A stretch of 49,442 nt of DNA from Mobilicoccus pelagius NBRC 104925 (GTDB taxonomy: Bacteria; Actinomycetota; Actinomycetes; Actinomycetales; Dermatophilaceae). The DNA lies in the NCBI RefSeq assembly GCF_000247995.1, contig NZ_BAFE01000093.1, positions 1 to 49,442 on the forward strand. The letters run 5' to 3'. The notes under the pieces were generated by a model that searched no databases, was not told where the DNA came from, and saw nothing but the letters and a program-made list of their open reading frames with translations. Position numbers and translations under genes: made by a program. Below are positions 24,369 through 31,810 of this stretch, one piece after another (within the stretch, counting starts at the first letter, position 1; each line of letters begins with the position of its first letter).

Positions 24369-26443
24369 GCGCCCCGGTCCTCGTCCGCATCGAGGAGTCC
24401 GGCGATGACGAGTGCGCCTTCGTCGACGGCAGGCCGATCGAGCCCGGTGACGGGGAGTCCGCCCGGGAGGCCGCTCTGCGGGTCGTCCTCGCGGACGCGA
24501 CCGAGCCGCGGGTCGTGGACATCCACATGCCGTCGGGCGTCGTCCTCCACGTCGCGGCCGGGCCCGCGGGCCGGCTCCGTGTCCTCGGCCAGACCTCCCC
24601 GCGGGCCACGGCCGACGGCCACGGCGTCACCCACCCTGCGGCCGGTGGGGACGACGACGGGGAGCACGCCGAGGCGGAGGGCGGCGAGCAGCGCGAGGCC
24701 GACGGCATCGAGGCCGCCGAACGGGCCCGTGTCGCCGCCGCCGTGGCCGCCGAGGCCCGCTACCGGGCCGGCCTCGCCCGGCCGGACGGTGGTGGATGGG
24801 AGGAGCGGGATGCGTCGTGGCCCGACCCCGTCGACACCGCACGACGCACCCGGGCCCCGCGCGCCCGCGCCCGCCACGTCCCGCCTCCCCTCCCGGCATC
24901 CCCACCCCCGCCGGCGGCGCGAGAGTGCGAGACCGATGGTGCGGAACCGGTCGGCCCCCGGCACGACGCCGGGGCCGACGTCACGGCCGGTGTCGGGGCC
25001 GACGTCACGGCCGGTGTCGGGGCCGACGTCACGGCCGGTGTCGGGGCCGCCGATGCGATCGGCCCCGCGGGCCCGCCTGCCCACCTGGGGCCGACCGCAC
25101 CCGGGGACCGCGAGATGCCCGCGGACCCACGGCCGTTCGCGGCCCAGGACCGGGATGGGGCGGCGCAGGTCGACGGCGGCCCGATCGAGACGCGGGAGGA
25201 GCACCCCGAGGACGCGGGACCCGATGGGGACCCCGCCGAGGGCGGCGGTCGGGCACCGCGACGACGCTGGGTGATCCCGACGGTGTTCTGTGCGGTGCTG
25301 GGGCTCGGTGGGCTCGCTGCGGTGGCCGTACATCACGCGGATCCCGCCCCCGCGGCCGAGCCCGTCCTCACCGGGCGGGCGTTCCCGCAATCCGCGCCCG
25401 ACGGGTGGGACGCGCGCGCCTCGTGGGCGAGCCCACCGATCGACCGGGCGTCCCGGGTGGCCGTGAGCAGGGTGGGATCCCCGGCCGCCGGCAAGGCGCG
25501 CCGCACATCCGCTTCCACGTCCGCGGCAGCGGGCGCCTCGGTCGCCTACGTGACGGCGACCCGGGCGATGTCGGTCGTCGACGCGACGACGGGACGCGCA
25601 CGCTGGAGCACGTCGCTGCCCGAAGGCGAGCTCCGCACGGGCCCGGCGATCACCCACATCGGCGGCGTGGAGGGGTTCGCCGCGCAGGTGGGCGAGCGTG
25701 CCCTCGTGTGGGCCGTCCACGACGGGCGTGTCCTCGCCGACGCCGAACTCCCGCCACGGGCCGAGCTCGTCACCGCGGGTGAGGCGCCGATGGTGCGTCT
25801 GACCGCGACGCGGGCCGCGCTGCTCACCTCGGACGGCCTCGGCGAGGTCGAGGTCCCCGCGGGCGCGACGGCCCTCGCGGGCCGACCCGACGGCACCGTC
25901 CTCGTCGCCTCGCCGAAGGGCTGGTGGCACATGACCCCGGCGACCGTCGCGGGCGATCCGACCCCGTGGGAGCCCGTCGGCTCCCCCACCGACCAGCCGA
26001 CGAGCGCGCCGGTCGTCGTCGGCACGGCGGGGTCGGCCGTCGTCCTCGTCCACCCGGACCCCGTTCGTCCCCGCCTGGTCGTCCACCACGACGGACCCGT
26101 CGTGCGCGGCAGCTTCCAGGGCCCCTACGTGCCCGCGTCGAACCCGACGTGGGCGCCGTCCCCCTCCGGCTCGTGGGGGATCCTCGGCCGCAGCCTCGTC
26201 GACGTCGACGCGGGACTGGTGACGGATCTCGGCGAGTGGCGCACCGTGCTCGTCGGCGTCGATCAGGCCTACGGGATGCTCGGCGACGACCTCATGCGCG
26301 CCGCCCCCGGTTCACGCCCGACCCCCGTGAAGGTCCGCTCTGCTCTCGTCGAGATGTCTTCTCCTGCAGGCGGTCTCGTGCGGACGGAGTCGACCGAGGG
26401 GACGCGGGTGTGGACCCTGCCCACCCATCCCGCCCGCCGATGA
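24365..26443 (+). CDS. membrane-anchored protein with extracellular propeller-like domain
   Basis: A 692-residue protein coupled by ATGA overlap to the giant secreted-protein gene. Residues 1-80 form a small cytoplasmic domain (APVLVRIEESGDDECAFVDG, then VVDIHMPSGVVLHVAAG). Residues 85-300 are Ala/Glu/Pro-rich and disordered, including three exact ADVTAGVG repeats. One membrane helix (WVIPTVFCAVLGLGGLAAVAV) spans residues 302-322. The outside part (about 370 residues) has repeating beta-blade-like segments (VAYVTATRAMSVVDATTGRA, GTVLVASPKGWWHM), like PQQ/WD-type propellers. No enzymatic motif is seen. The coupling suggests that it anchors, senses or assembles the secreted protein; this is inference. 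Confidence 0.75.
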   Translation: MSAPVLVRIEESGDDECAFVDGRPIEPGDGESAREAALRVVLADATEPRVVDIHMPSGVVLHVAAGPAGRLRVLGQTSPRATADGHGVTHPAAGGDDDGEHAEAEGGEQREADGIEAAERARVAAAVAAEARYRAGLARPDGGGWEERDASWPDPVDTARRTRAPRARARHVPPPLPASPPPPAARECETDGAEPVGPRHDAGADVTAGVGADVTAGVGADVTAGVGAADAIGPAGPPAHLGPTAPGDREMPADPRPFAAQDRDGAAQVDGGPIETREEHPEDAGPDGDPAEGGGRAPRRRWVIPTVFCAVLGLGGLAAVAVHHADPAPAAEPVLTGRAFPQSAPDGWDARASWASPPIDRASRVAVSRVGSPAAGKARRTSASTSAAAGASVAYVTATRAMSVVDATTGRARWSTSLPEGELRTGPAITHIGGVEGFAAQVGERALVWAVHDGRVLADAELPPRAELVTAGEAPMVRLTATRAALLTSDGLGEVEVPAGATALAGRPDGTVLVASPKGWWHMTPATVAGDPTPWEPVGSPTDQPTSAPVVVGTAGSAVVLVHPDPVRPRLVVHHDGPVVRGSFQGPYVPASNPTWAPSPSGSWGILGRSLVDVDAGLVTDLGEWRTVLVGVDQAYGMLGDDLMRAAPGSRPTPVKVRSALVEMSSPAGGLVRTESTEGTRVWTLPTHPARR
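24974..25045 (+). repeat. 24-bp perfect tandem repeat, three copies
   Basis: Three identical 24-bp units (24974-24997, 24998-25021, 25022-25045), each encoding ADVTAGVG in the cytoplasmic linker of the anchored protein. The reading frame is kept. It is likely length-variable. Confidence 0.9.
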
Positions 26444-26529
26444 GCACGGGGGGATGCCACGCCGTCACCGGGGCGTGCCACGATGGCACCCACTTTGTGA
26501 GCAGAACGCTCGACCGAGGAGATGAGGAC

Positions 26530-26973
26530 GTGCCGGAATCAGCACCGGTGGTCGCCGACGGGAACGTCGACGTAGAGGTAGACGAGTACGTCACGCAGTG
26601 GTCGCGACTTCCGCACCCGCTCGAGGCGGCGGTGCTCGACGAGGTGAACGAACCGGACGCCGTCGTGAGGCGCGCCGCCGAGATCATCCACCGGCGTCCC
26701 CCGGGCCTCGAGGGGTCGACGCGGTCGGTGTGGGTGCTCGCCCACTGCACACCCACCGGGGAGGGCGAGCGTCGGCGCCTGTCGAGCTGGTGCTGGTACG
26801 CAACCCGTGCCGCCGCCGAGGCCGCCGTCGCCGCGGCCCGCAAGGCCGCCCCCGCGACGGACGACGAACTCGTCCTCCACGAGATCTCCGTCCCCCGCTC
26901 GGTGCGGTGCGACGGCGTTGCCGCACACCTGGGGCGGCTCTACCGCGCCCGCCCCGCGGAGCCGCGCGGCTGA
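26530..26973 (+). CDS. small uncharacterised protein
   Basis: A 147-residue soluble protein that I do not recognise. It contains VTQWSRLPHPLEAAVLDEVN, RSVWVLAHCTPTGEGERRRL, SSWCWYATRAAAEAAVAAAR and ISVPRSVRCDGVAAHLGRLY. The GTG at 26530 follows GAGGAGATGAGG. An ATG at 26440 that overlaps the previous stop is in frame and would add 30 residues, but they look non-coding. Upstream, GTGCCA-CGA-TGGCAC near 26475-26489 is an inverted repeat in the leader. It is the last gene of the 12.6-27 kb block. Confidence 0.7.
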   Translation: MPESAPVVADGNVDVEVDEYVTQWSRLPHPLEAAVLDEVNEPDAVVRRAAEIIHRRPPGLEGSTRSVWVLAHCTPTGEGERRRLSSWCWYATRAAAEAAVAAARKAAPATDDELVLHEISVPRSVRCDGVAAHLGRLYRARPAEPRG

Positions 26974-26989
26974 CGCTCAGGCGGAGTCC

Positions 26990-27262
26990 GCGGACCCCCC
27001 GCTCGCGATACCGCGAGGGCGAGACGCCGTACTGAACTCGAACGGGTCGGCGAATCCGCTGCGGTGGGCGGCGGTGGTGACGATCTCTCCCTGGTCGAGG
27101 AGCGTCGCGGCCCGGGTCGGGCGCCCCACGGGGGCGAGACGACGAGATCGAGGCACGGTCGTCGCCTCGAGCAACGCGCTGAGGGGTCCACGGCGACACG
27201 GTTTGCAGGTGGAAGCCGCTCAGGTGCTCGCGCGACACACCGGGGCGGGGAGCCGTTCGCGT
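26990..27262 (-). pseudogene. remnant of an AraC-family regulator
   Basis: No open gene crosses this gap, but minus-strand fragments in different frames rebuild the C-terminal AraC HTH domain. GVSREHLSGFHLQTVSPW (about 27241-27190) is followed by IVTTAAHRSGFADPFEFS in a second frame (about 27087-27031), then QYGVSPSRYRERG (about 27034-26996) back in another. Normal AraC order is SREHLSR-x-F-x(4)-G-x-SP, then VAxxxGFxDxxxFSRxF, then GVSPSxYR. At least two frameshifts and a small deletion are needed. The sensory N-terminus is gone. It lies just after the 3' end of the LysR gene. Confidence 0.62.
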
Positions 27263-27272
27263 TCCACCGCGT

Positions 27273-28193
27273 TCACTCCTTCGGCGCCGTCCACGATCCG
27301 GACACCCGGGACTCCAGCTCGGTGACGAACCTCCGCAGGGCCGGGCGGTCGGCCGCCGACTCGCGGTAGAGGAGGTGGAGGCGGCGGAACGGGGTCTCCC
27401 CGACCAGGGGGACGGATCGGATCGAGGGCGGCACGTGCCCGAACGCGATGCGAGGAAGCAGGGCGTTGCACAACCCGGCGGAGACGAGGGCGAGCTGTCC
27501 GGCGATTTCGTCGACGAGATGGTCGATGCGGGGGCGACGGCCGAGGGCCGACATCCGGCGCACGAGCCAACCGCGGCAGAACCCCTCGAGGTCGTCGGTG
27601 ACCCACACGTCGTCGACGAGGTCCGCGAGGGCGACCTCGTCGCGGCCGGCGAAAGGGTGCGTCGACGGGAGGAGCACCTCGATCGGGTCGTCGGCGACGA
27701 CCGTCGAGGTGAAGCCCTGCGGAAGTGCAGGTCTCGCGTCGCCCCAGAGGTGGATGAGGGCGACGTCGATGTGGCCGCCGACGACGGCCTCCCGGCCACG
27801 CTCGGGGAACATCTCGTGGAGATGGATGTGCAGCCCTGGGGCGTCGGCCTTCATGCGCGCAAGCGTGGGCGCGACGAAGGGTCCGATGATGCTCGGAAAC
27901 GAGGAGACGCGGAGGGTCCCGCTGAGATCGTGGCGGAGGTCCTCGAGGCGGGCGGTCGCACGATCGGTCGCGGCGGAGATCTCCTCGGCGGCCTCGACGA
28001 GGATGCGCGCGGCGTCGGTGAGGACGACACCGCGGCCCGCGCGTTCGAGCAGTTGGGCCCCGACCTCGCGTTCGAGTTTGCCGATCTGCTGGCTCACGGC
28101 CGAGGACGTGAGGCCGAGTTCGAGGGCGGCGTCGAGCACGGATCCGTGCACGTGGACGGCGTAGAGACACTGCAGCCGGCGAGGATCGAGCAT
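27273..28193 (-). CDS. LysR-family transcriptional regulator
   Basis: A 306-residue regulator. Its N-terminal winged HTH reads LDPRRLQCLYAVHVHGSVLD, then AALELGLTSSAVSQQIGKLE and GRGVVLTDAA. The effector domain starts near LSGTLRVSSFPSIIGPFVAP. The ATG at 28193 has no ribosome-binding site; TAGATT seven bases upstream may be a -10 element of a leaderless transcript. The start codon lies inside a perfect dyad (28191-28209), which suggests autoregulation. Divergent from it is a 55-residue gene, a probable target. The ligand is unknown. It is the only large intact gene in a stretch of broken genes. Confidence 0.9.
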   Translation of the reverse strand: MLDPRRLQCLYAVHVHGSVLDAALELGLTSSAVSQQIGKLEREVGAQLLERAGRGVVLTDAARILVEAAEEISAATDRATARLEDLRHDLSGTLRVSSFPSIIGPFVAPTLARMKADAPGLHIHLHEMFPERGREAVVGGHIDVALIHLWGDARPALPQGFTSTVVADDPIEVLLPSTHPFAGRDEVALADLVDDVWVTDDLEGFCRGWLVRRMSALGRRPRIDHLVDEIAGQLALVSAGLCNALLPRIAFGHVPPSIRSVPLVGETPFRRLHLLYRESAADRPALRRFVTELESRVSGSWTAPKE

Positions 28194-28209
28194 GTAGTGA
28201 ATCTACATG
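28191..28209. promoter_or_regulatory. probable LysR operator dyad
   Basis: CATGTAG and CTACATG are perfect 7-bp arms separated by TGAAT, and they cover the LysR start codon. The size, and a T/A pair about 11 bases apart, fit a LysR-type binding site. It overlaps the presumed -10 of lysR and lies just upstream of the rightward promoter. Confidence 0.6.
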
Positions 28210-28230
28210 ATTCGATGCACATTACGTTAT

Positions 28231-28260
28231 TTGTGTTTACCAGTTGACGTGGCACATAAT
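28231..28260 (+). promoter_or_regulatory. promoter for the 55-residue gene
   Basis: TTGTGT (28231-28236), an 18-base spacer and CATAAT (28255-28260) lie in an A/T-rich island. Transcription would begin near 28267 and give a leader of about 115 bases before ATG 28382. Confidence 0.5.
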
Positions 28261-28381
28261 CGATTCGTCGCTGCGAGAGCCCGCCACGCGGGCCACCACG
28301 AACCTGGTCGACAACGCTGTCCCAACCTCGTGATGCCGCACCCTCCGCGACGCATCCACACCACATCCGAGGGGGTCCATC

Positions 28382-28549
28382 ATGTTCGTTCTCTTTGTCT
28401 CCGTCTTCTCCGTCGCCGCCGGCCTGTCGATGATGAGCAACCGCTCCACCGCTCCCGACCGCGTGAGCGCCTCGCTCAACCGCGCCGGTCGCAACCTCAG
28501 CTCCGTCGAGATGGGTCGGCAGGCCCACAGCATCGTCCCGATGCGCTGA
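28382..28549 (+). CDS. 55-residue small protein with hydrophobic N-terminus
   Basis: A short gene missed by length cut-offs. The ATG at 28382 has CGAGGGGG about eight bases upstream. The peptide begins MFVLFVSVFSVAAGLSMMSN, a likely signal anchor or membrane segment, and continues with a basic, Ser/Asn-rich part (RSTAPDRVSASLNRAGRNLS) ending HSIVPMR. Nearly all third codon positions are G or C. It is divergently transcribed from the LysR gene across a shared operator and promoter region, so it is probably LysR-regulated. I know no homolog. Confidence 0.6.
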   Translation: MFVLFVSVFSVAAGLSMMSNRSTAPDRVSASLNRAGRNLSSVEMGRQAHSIVPMR

Positions 28550-28630
28550 ACCTCGACTCTCCCGGCCCCGCTTCCCGTCCTCGACGGGTCATGCCGAGGC
28601 CGTGAGCGACGTCATCTCCGCGCCGCCCTC

Positions 28631-28970
28631 GTGCTCGCACACCGGGGCGGCGCGCTCATGCCCGGGAACGTCGGCCGGGATAACACCCTTCTCGCGTCCC
28701 GCGCAGCGTAGGACGCCGGTGCCCGCCGCATGGGGACCGACGTCCACGTCACGGCCGACGGCACACTGATCGTCGCCCACGACACGATGCTCGACCGGGC
28801 GAGCGACCGTTCGGGGCGATCGCCGACCTCCCTGGGCCGAAGCGGCCGAGGCACGGGTCGGCGACATCGTCACCGACCGCCCCGTCCTCGCGCTCGAGGT
28901 CGTCGTCGACGCACCGTCTGAGGGGACGAGACGCACCCGCGGCACCACGAACGAGGGGCGCCCGGCCTGA
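28631..28970 (+). pseudogene. glycerophosphodiester phosphodiesterase remnant
   Basis: The frame from 28631 reads VLAHRGGALMPGNVGRDNTL, hits a TAG in place of an expected sense codon (SRAA-stop-DAGARR), then continues GTDVHVTADGTLIVAHDTML. That is the GDPD signature AHRGG, ENTL, E/GTDVHxTxDGxxVxxHD. After RASDRSG the frame shifts twice, and WAEAAEARVGD (expected next) is in another frame. Only about the first 110 residues of a normal protein of 240 or more remain. A nonsense codon, frameshifts and truncation make it non-functional. Confidence 0.7.
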
Positions 28971-28989
28971 TCGGCGGGGCGCCCCTCGT
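28951..28989. terminator. hairpin between convergent remnants
   Basis: A perfect 13-bp stem ACGAGGGGCGCCC / GGGCGCCCCTCGT with a 13-base loop lies between the GDPD remnant (plus) and the TspO remnant (minus). Confidence 0.65.
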
Positions 28990-29051
28990 GGCGTCTCTCC
29001 GCGTAGACTCGCGCCGCGGCGGTCGTCGGGCAGCGCGTCCCCTGCCGCGGA

Positions 29052-29522
29052 TCACCTGTTGCGGCGCCACACCTCGGTGCTGACCGCGGTGGCGAATCCC
29101 GTCCATGCCACGTACGGCGTGAGGGCGGCCCCGGCGCGACGGTCGACCTTCGCCGTGCGGCGCACGAGGCCGGCCGAGCTCGCGGCGAGCGCACCCCGAC
29201 CACACCGCGGAGAGCGCGGGCTCGTGGGACCGGAAGAAGACGTAGCTCCAGCCCGCGTTGAGGGCGAGGTGGGTGCCGAGCGCGGCACCTCGGAGTTCCG
29301 ACCCGTCTCGCGCAGCCGCGAGATCACGATGCCGCTCGTCGCCGCGATGTCGGCATAGAAGGTGCTCCACACGACGGGGAACACGGCGTCCGGCGGGTTC
29401 CACGACGGCTTGTCGAGGCGCCGGTGGTAGAGGCCGTCGGGATCGGACGCGAGGCTGCCCGCAGCGGCGCACGCGAGGGTCGCGGCGCCCGCGGCGAGAT
29501 GGCTGGTGGAACGGACGGACAT
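29052..29522 (-). pseudogene. frameshifted TspO/MBR-family gene
   Basis: The frame opens at 29522 and reads RRLDKPSWNPPDAVFPVVW, typical of TspO (P-x-W-x-PP-x-VF-P-x-VW). Near 29290 the family sequence moves to another frame (GTHLALNAGWSYVFFRSHEP). Near 29190 it returns to the first frame (GLVRRTAKVDRRAGAAL, then PYVAWTGFATAVSTEVWRRN). Two compensating frameshifts thus scramble about 30 residues in the middle transmembrane helices. The outer ends are well preserved, so inactivation is recent, or the frame errors come from sequencing. TspO binds tetrapyrroles in the membrane. Confidence 0.72.
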
Positions 29523-29573
29523 GGCCGGTCTCGTGTGTTCGGTGGAGCGATTTTCGGTGGGGCGGTCAGGCGG

Positions 29574-30659
29574 TCAGGCGGTGCCGGGCACGACGTGGTC
29601 GAGCCAGGCGAGGGCCTCGGGGATCAGGGGCTTCCAGGCGCCGACGCGGTGGCCGGAATGGGGGGTCGACCATCGAGTCACGGAGAGGGGCGGGCGGGCC
29701 GCGGCGACGAGCTCCTCGACCGAGGGGGCGACGAGGGTGTCGCGCGTCGAGTACTGGACGAGGACCGCGACGGGCGGCGGGTCGCGGCGGGCCAGCAGCG
29801 GCAGGTCGTGACCTCCACCCGTGGGCGAGAGAGGCTCGTAACCGGGCGCGAAGAGGGGGCGGGTGTAACCGCCGAGGCTCACCGCGGCGGCGTAGGTCTC
29901 CGGGTGGCGCATCGCCGACATCGCGGCGCACCAGCCGCCCGCACTGTAACCGAGAGCCGTCCACGCGGTGCGCTCGGCAGGGACGCCGAACGTCCTTGCC
30001 GCCCAGGCCGGCACGTCGGTCGTGAGCCACGTCTCCATCGCGCTGGCCGGGCCGTCGACGCACTCGGTGTCGAGTTCGCGGGGTGACCAGTCGGGCAGGA
30101 GGACGACGGTGTGCCGGAGCGCGCCGTCGCCGTGGTCGCCGAGGCCGAGGTTGGCGAACGCGCTCTGGGGCGAGACGGGGTAGCCGTGGAAGACCTGCAG
30201 CGCCGAGCGCACCGGCTGCGGCGGCACCCACGCGAACACGGTGCCCGTGTGGCCGCTCGCCGGGCCGGTGAGGCTGTAGGACCGCAGACCGGTGTGGGGG
30301 TCGGTGTCCGACGGCGGGCTCGCGATGGCGGCTGCGGACGTCGGCCCCCACGGCCCGACCTGGGCGGCCGCCGCGGTGGCGGGTGTGGCGCCGTGGGCGT
30401 CGAGGGCACCCGTCGGCGGACCGAGGACGACGGAGCCGAGGTCGCGCCAGGAGACGAACCACAGTCCGGCCCGGTTGACCGTCGCCCCGGCGGCGACGAC
30501 GAGCAGCACCGCGACGAGGAGTTGGGCGACGACGCGGGTGAGGACGCTCCGCAGCCCAGGGTGGGCGAGGTGGGGCCAGGCGCGGGTCACGGCGGCGAGA
30601 GCACCGATCGCGCACGCCCACGCGACCAACACCGTGCCGAGGCCGGTGACGCCGAACAT
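29574..30659 (-). CDS. membrane-anchored esterase (alpha/beta hydrolase, esterase D/antigen 85-like)
   Basis: A 361-residue protein. Two N-terminal membrane helices (VLVAWACAIGALAAV; VVAQLLVAVLLVVAAGA) are followed by an extracellular alpha/beta-hydrolase domain. The nucleophile elbow is GYSAGGWC, preceded by HTVVLLPDW; the late Asp and His are in STRDTLV and HSGHRVGAW. The class includes putative esterases and mycolyltransferase-like enzymes; the substrate is unknown. The ATG at 30659 follows GGAGGAGGGG and lies 12 bp after the stop of the SDR gene upstream, so the two form an operon. Confidence 0.84.
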   Translation of the reverse strand: MFGVTGLGTVLVAWACAIGALAAVTRAWPHLAHPGLRSVLTRVVAQLLVAVLLVVAAGATVNRAGLWFVSWRDLGSVVLGPPTGALDAHGATPATAAAAQVGPWGPTSAAAIASPPSDTDPHTGLRSYSLTGPASGHTGTVFAWVPPQPVRSALQVFHGYPVSPQSAFANLGLGDHGDGALRHTVVLLPDWSPRELDTECVDGPASAMETWLTTDVPAWAARTFGVPAERTAWTALGYSAGGWCAAMSAMRHPETYAAAVSLGGYTRPLFAPGYEPLSPTGGGHDLPLLARRDPPPVAVLVQYSTRDTLVAPSVEELVAAARPPLSVTRWSTPHSGHRVGAWKPLIPEALAWLDHVVPGTA

Positions 30660-30671
30660 CCCCCTCCTCCC

Positions 30672-31703
30672 TCAGCCCCGGTGCGTCGTCTCGGACCGGA
30701 CGCCGGCGGCGGGACGGGGGCGCCGGTTCTCGTTGAACCGGGCGGAGGCACGGGTGCCGAGCGTCGTGAGCTTCTCGACGACCGAGGAGGAGAGCCGTGC
30801 GCGGGCGTCGTGGCCGAGGACGGTCTCTCGCCCCTCACCGCCGCGCGGCGCCGACGGGAGGAGCCGCGCCATGACACCGAGGAGCACCCCGGTCGTCGCG
30901 GGGGCGAGCCCCTCGACGCGGACGCCGATCTTCGTGAGCGGGGAGAGGAGGACGAGGCCACGGCCGGCGAGGACCCCGTCGACCATCGCGGAGGCGGCGC
31001 GTTCGGCGTCCATGGAGACGAGCGGCAGGGACGCGCCGGGCGCGAACCACGCGTACTCGGCCGCGGCATCGCCGACAAATGACGCCTGGACGTGGGAGCC
31101 GGTGCGCATGAGGCCGGGAACGATCGTCGTCGCCGTGACCCCGGTGCCCACGAGTTCCATCGAGAGGCCACGGGTGTAGCCGACCGCGCCGAACTTCGCC
31201 GTCGAGTACGGCACGAGGTGGGGGACGCTGATCATTCCGCCGATGGAAGTGACGACGCCGAGACGCCCGCGGCGGCGGCTCCGCATGCCGGGAAGGACCG
31301 CCTGCGTGAGGTTGATCGGTCCCCACAGCATGATGTCGATCGCCTCCTCGTAGTGGCTGCGGTCGAAGCACTCCTCCGGTCCCACCTGGATGACGCCCGC
31401 GACGTGGATCGCGACCTCGATCGGGCCGTGTTCGGCCTCGACCTGCGCGACGACCTCACGGAGCCGCGCCTCGTCGCGCACGTCGGCGACCGCGGTGTGG
31501 AGCTCCTGCCCCCACCCGCGCATCGCCTCCTGCGCCCCCGCGAGCGCGTCGGAGTCGCGGGACAGCCCGACGACGACGTGGCCGCGGCGGGCGAGTTCAC
31601 GCGAGACGAGGAGGCCGAGGCCCCGGGAGGCCCCGGCGACGAGTGCGACGGGGGCGTGCGAGGAGCGCGCGGAGGCCGCGCCGGTGCGGGAGGTGAGATC
31701 CAT
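30672..31703 (-). CDS. short-chain dehydrogenase/reductase with C-terminal extension
   Basis: A 343-residue SDR. The cofactor motif GASRGLGLLV is near residue 25, IHVAGVIQVG corresponds to NNAG, and the catalytic YSTAKFG follows a Ser in TSIGGMISV. About 90 residues after the core (VMARLLPSAPRGGEGRETV and a basic tail) exceed the usual 250-residue family length. The ATG at 31703 follows AGAGGGGGG and fits the domain start; an upstream ATG at 31760 adds unlikely sequence. It is cotranscribed with the esterase, so a shared lipid substrate is plausible. Confidence 0.87.
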   Translation of the reverse strand: MDLTSRTGAASARSSHAPVALVAGASRGLGLLVSRELARRGHVVVGLSRDSDALAGAQEAMRGWGQELHTAVADVRDEARLREVVAQVEAEHGPIEVAIHVAGVIQVGPEECFDRSHYEEAIDIMLWGPINLTQAVLPGMRSRRRGRLGVVTSIGGMISVPHLVPYSTAKFGAVGYTRGLSMELVGTGVTATTIVPGLMRTGSHVQASFVGDAAAEYAWFAPGASLPLVSMDAERAASAMVDGVLAGRGLVLLSPLTKIGVRVEGLAPATTGVLLGVMARLLPSAPRGGEGRETVLGHDARARLSSSVVEKLTTLGTRASARFNENRRPRPAAGVRSETTHRG

Positions 31704-31810
31704 GTCCCCCCTCTTACCCACGAGGCCGCCGCCCTGAACCCGCATGGACGAGCCCGTCACGGGGTATTCGTCAGGGGCCGCCTCCCAGCGGCCAGAAGGA
31801 GAGACGATTC

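Noticed and set aside
21177-25045. CRISPR-like repeats
   Set aside because: The repeats are head-to-tail without spacers and keep the protein reading frame.
26440-26529. ATGA-overlap start for the 147-residue protein
   Set aside because: The 30 added residues look non-coding, and a good ribosome-binding site precedes the GTG at 26530.
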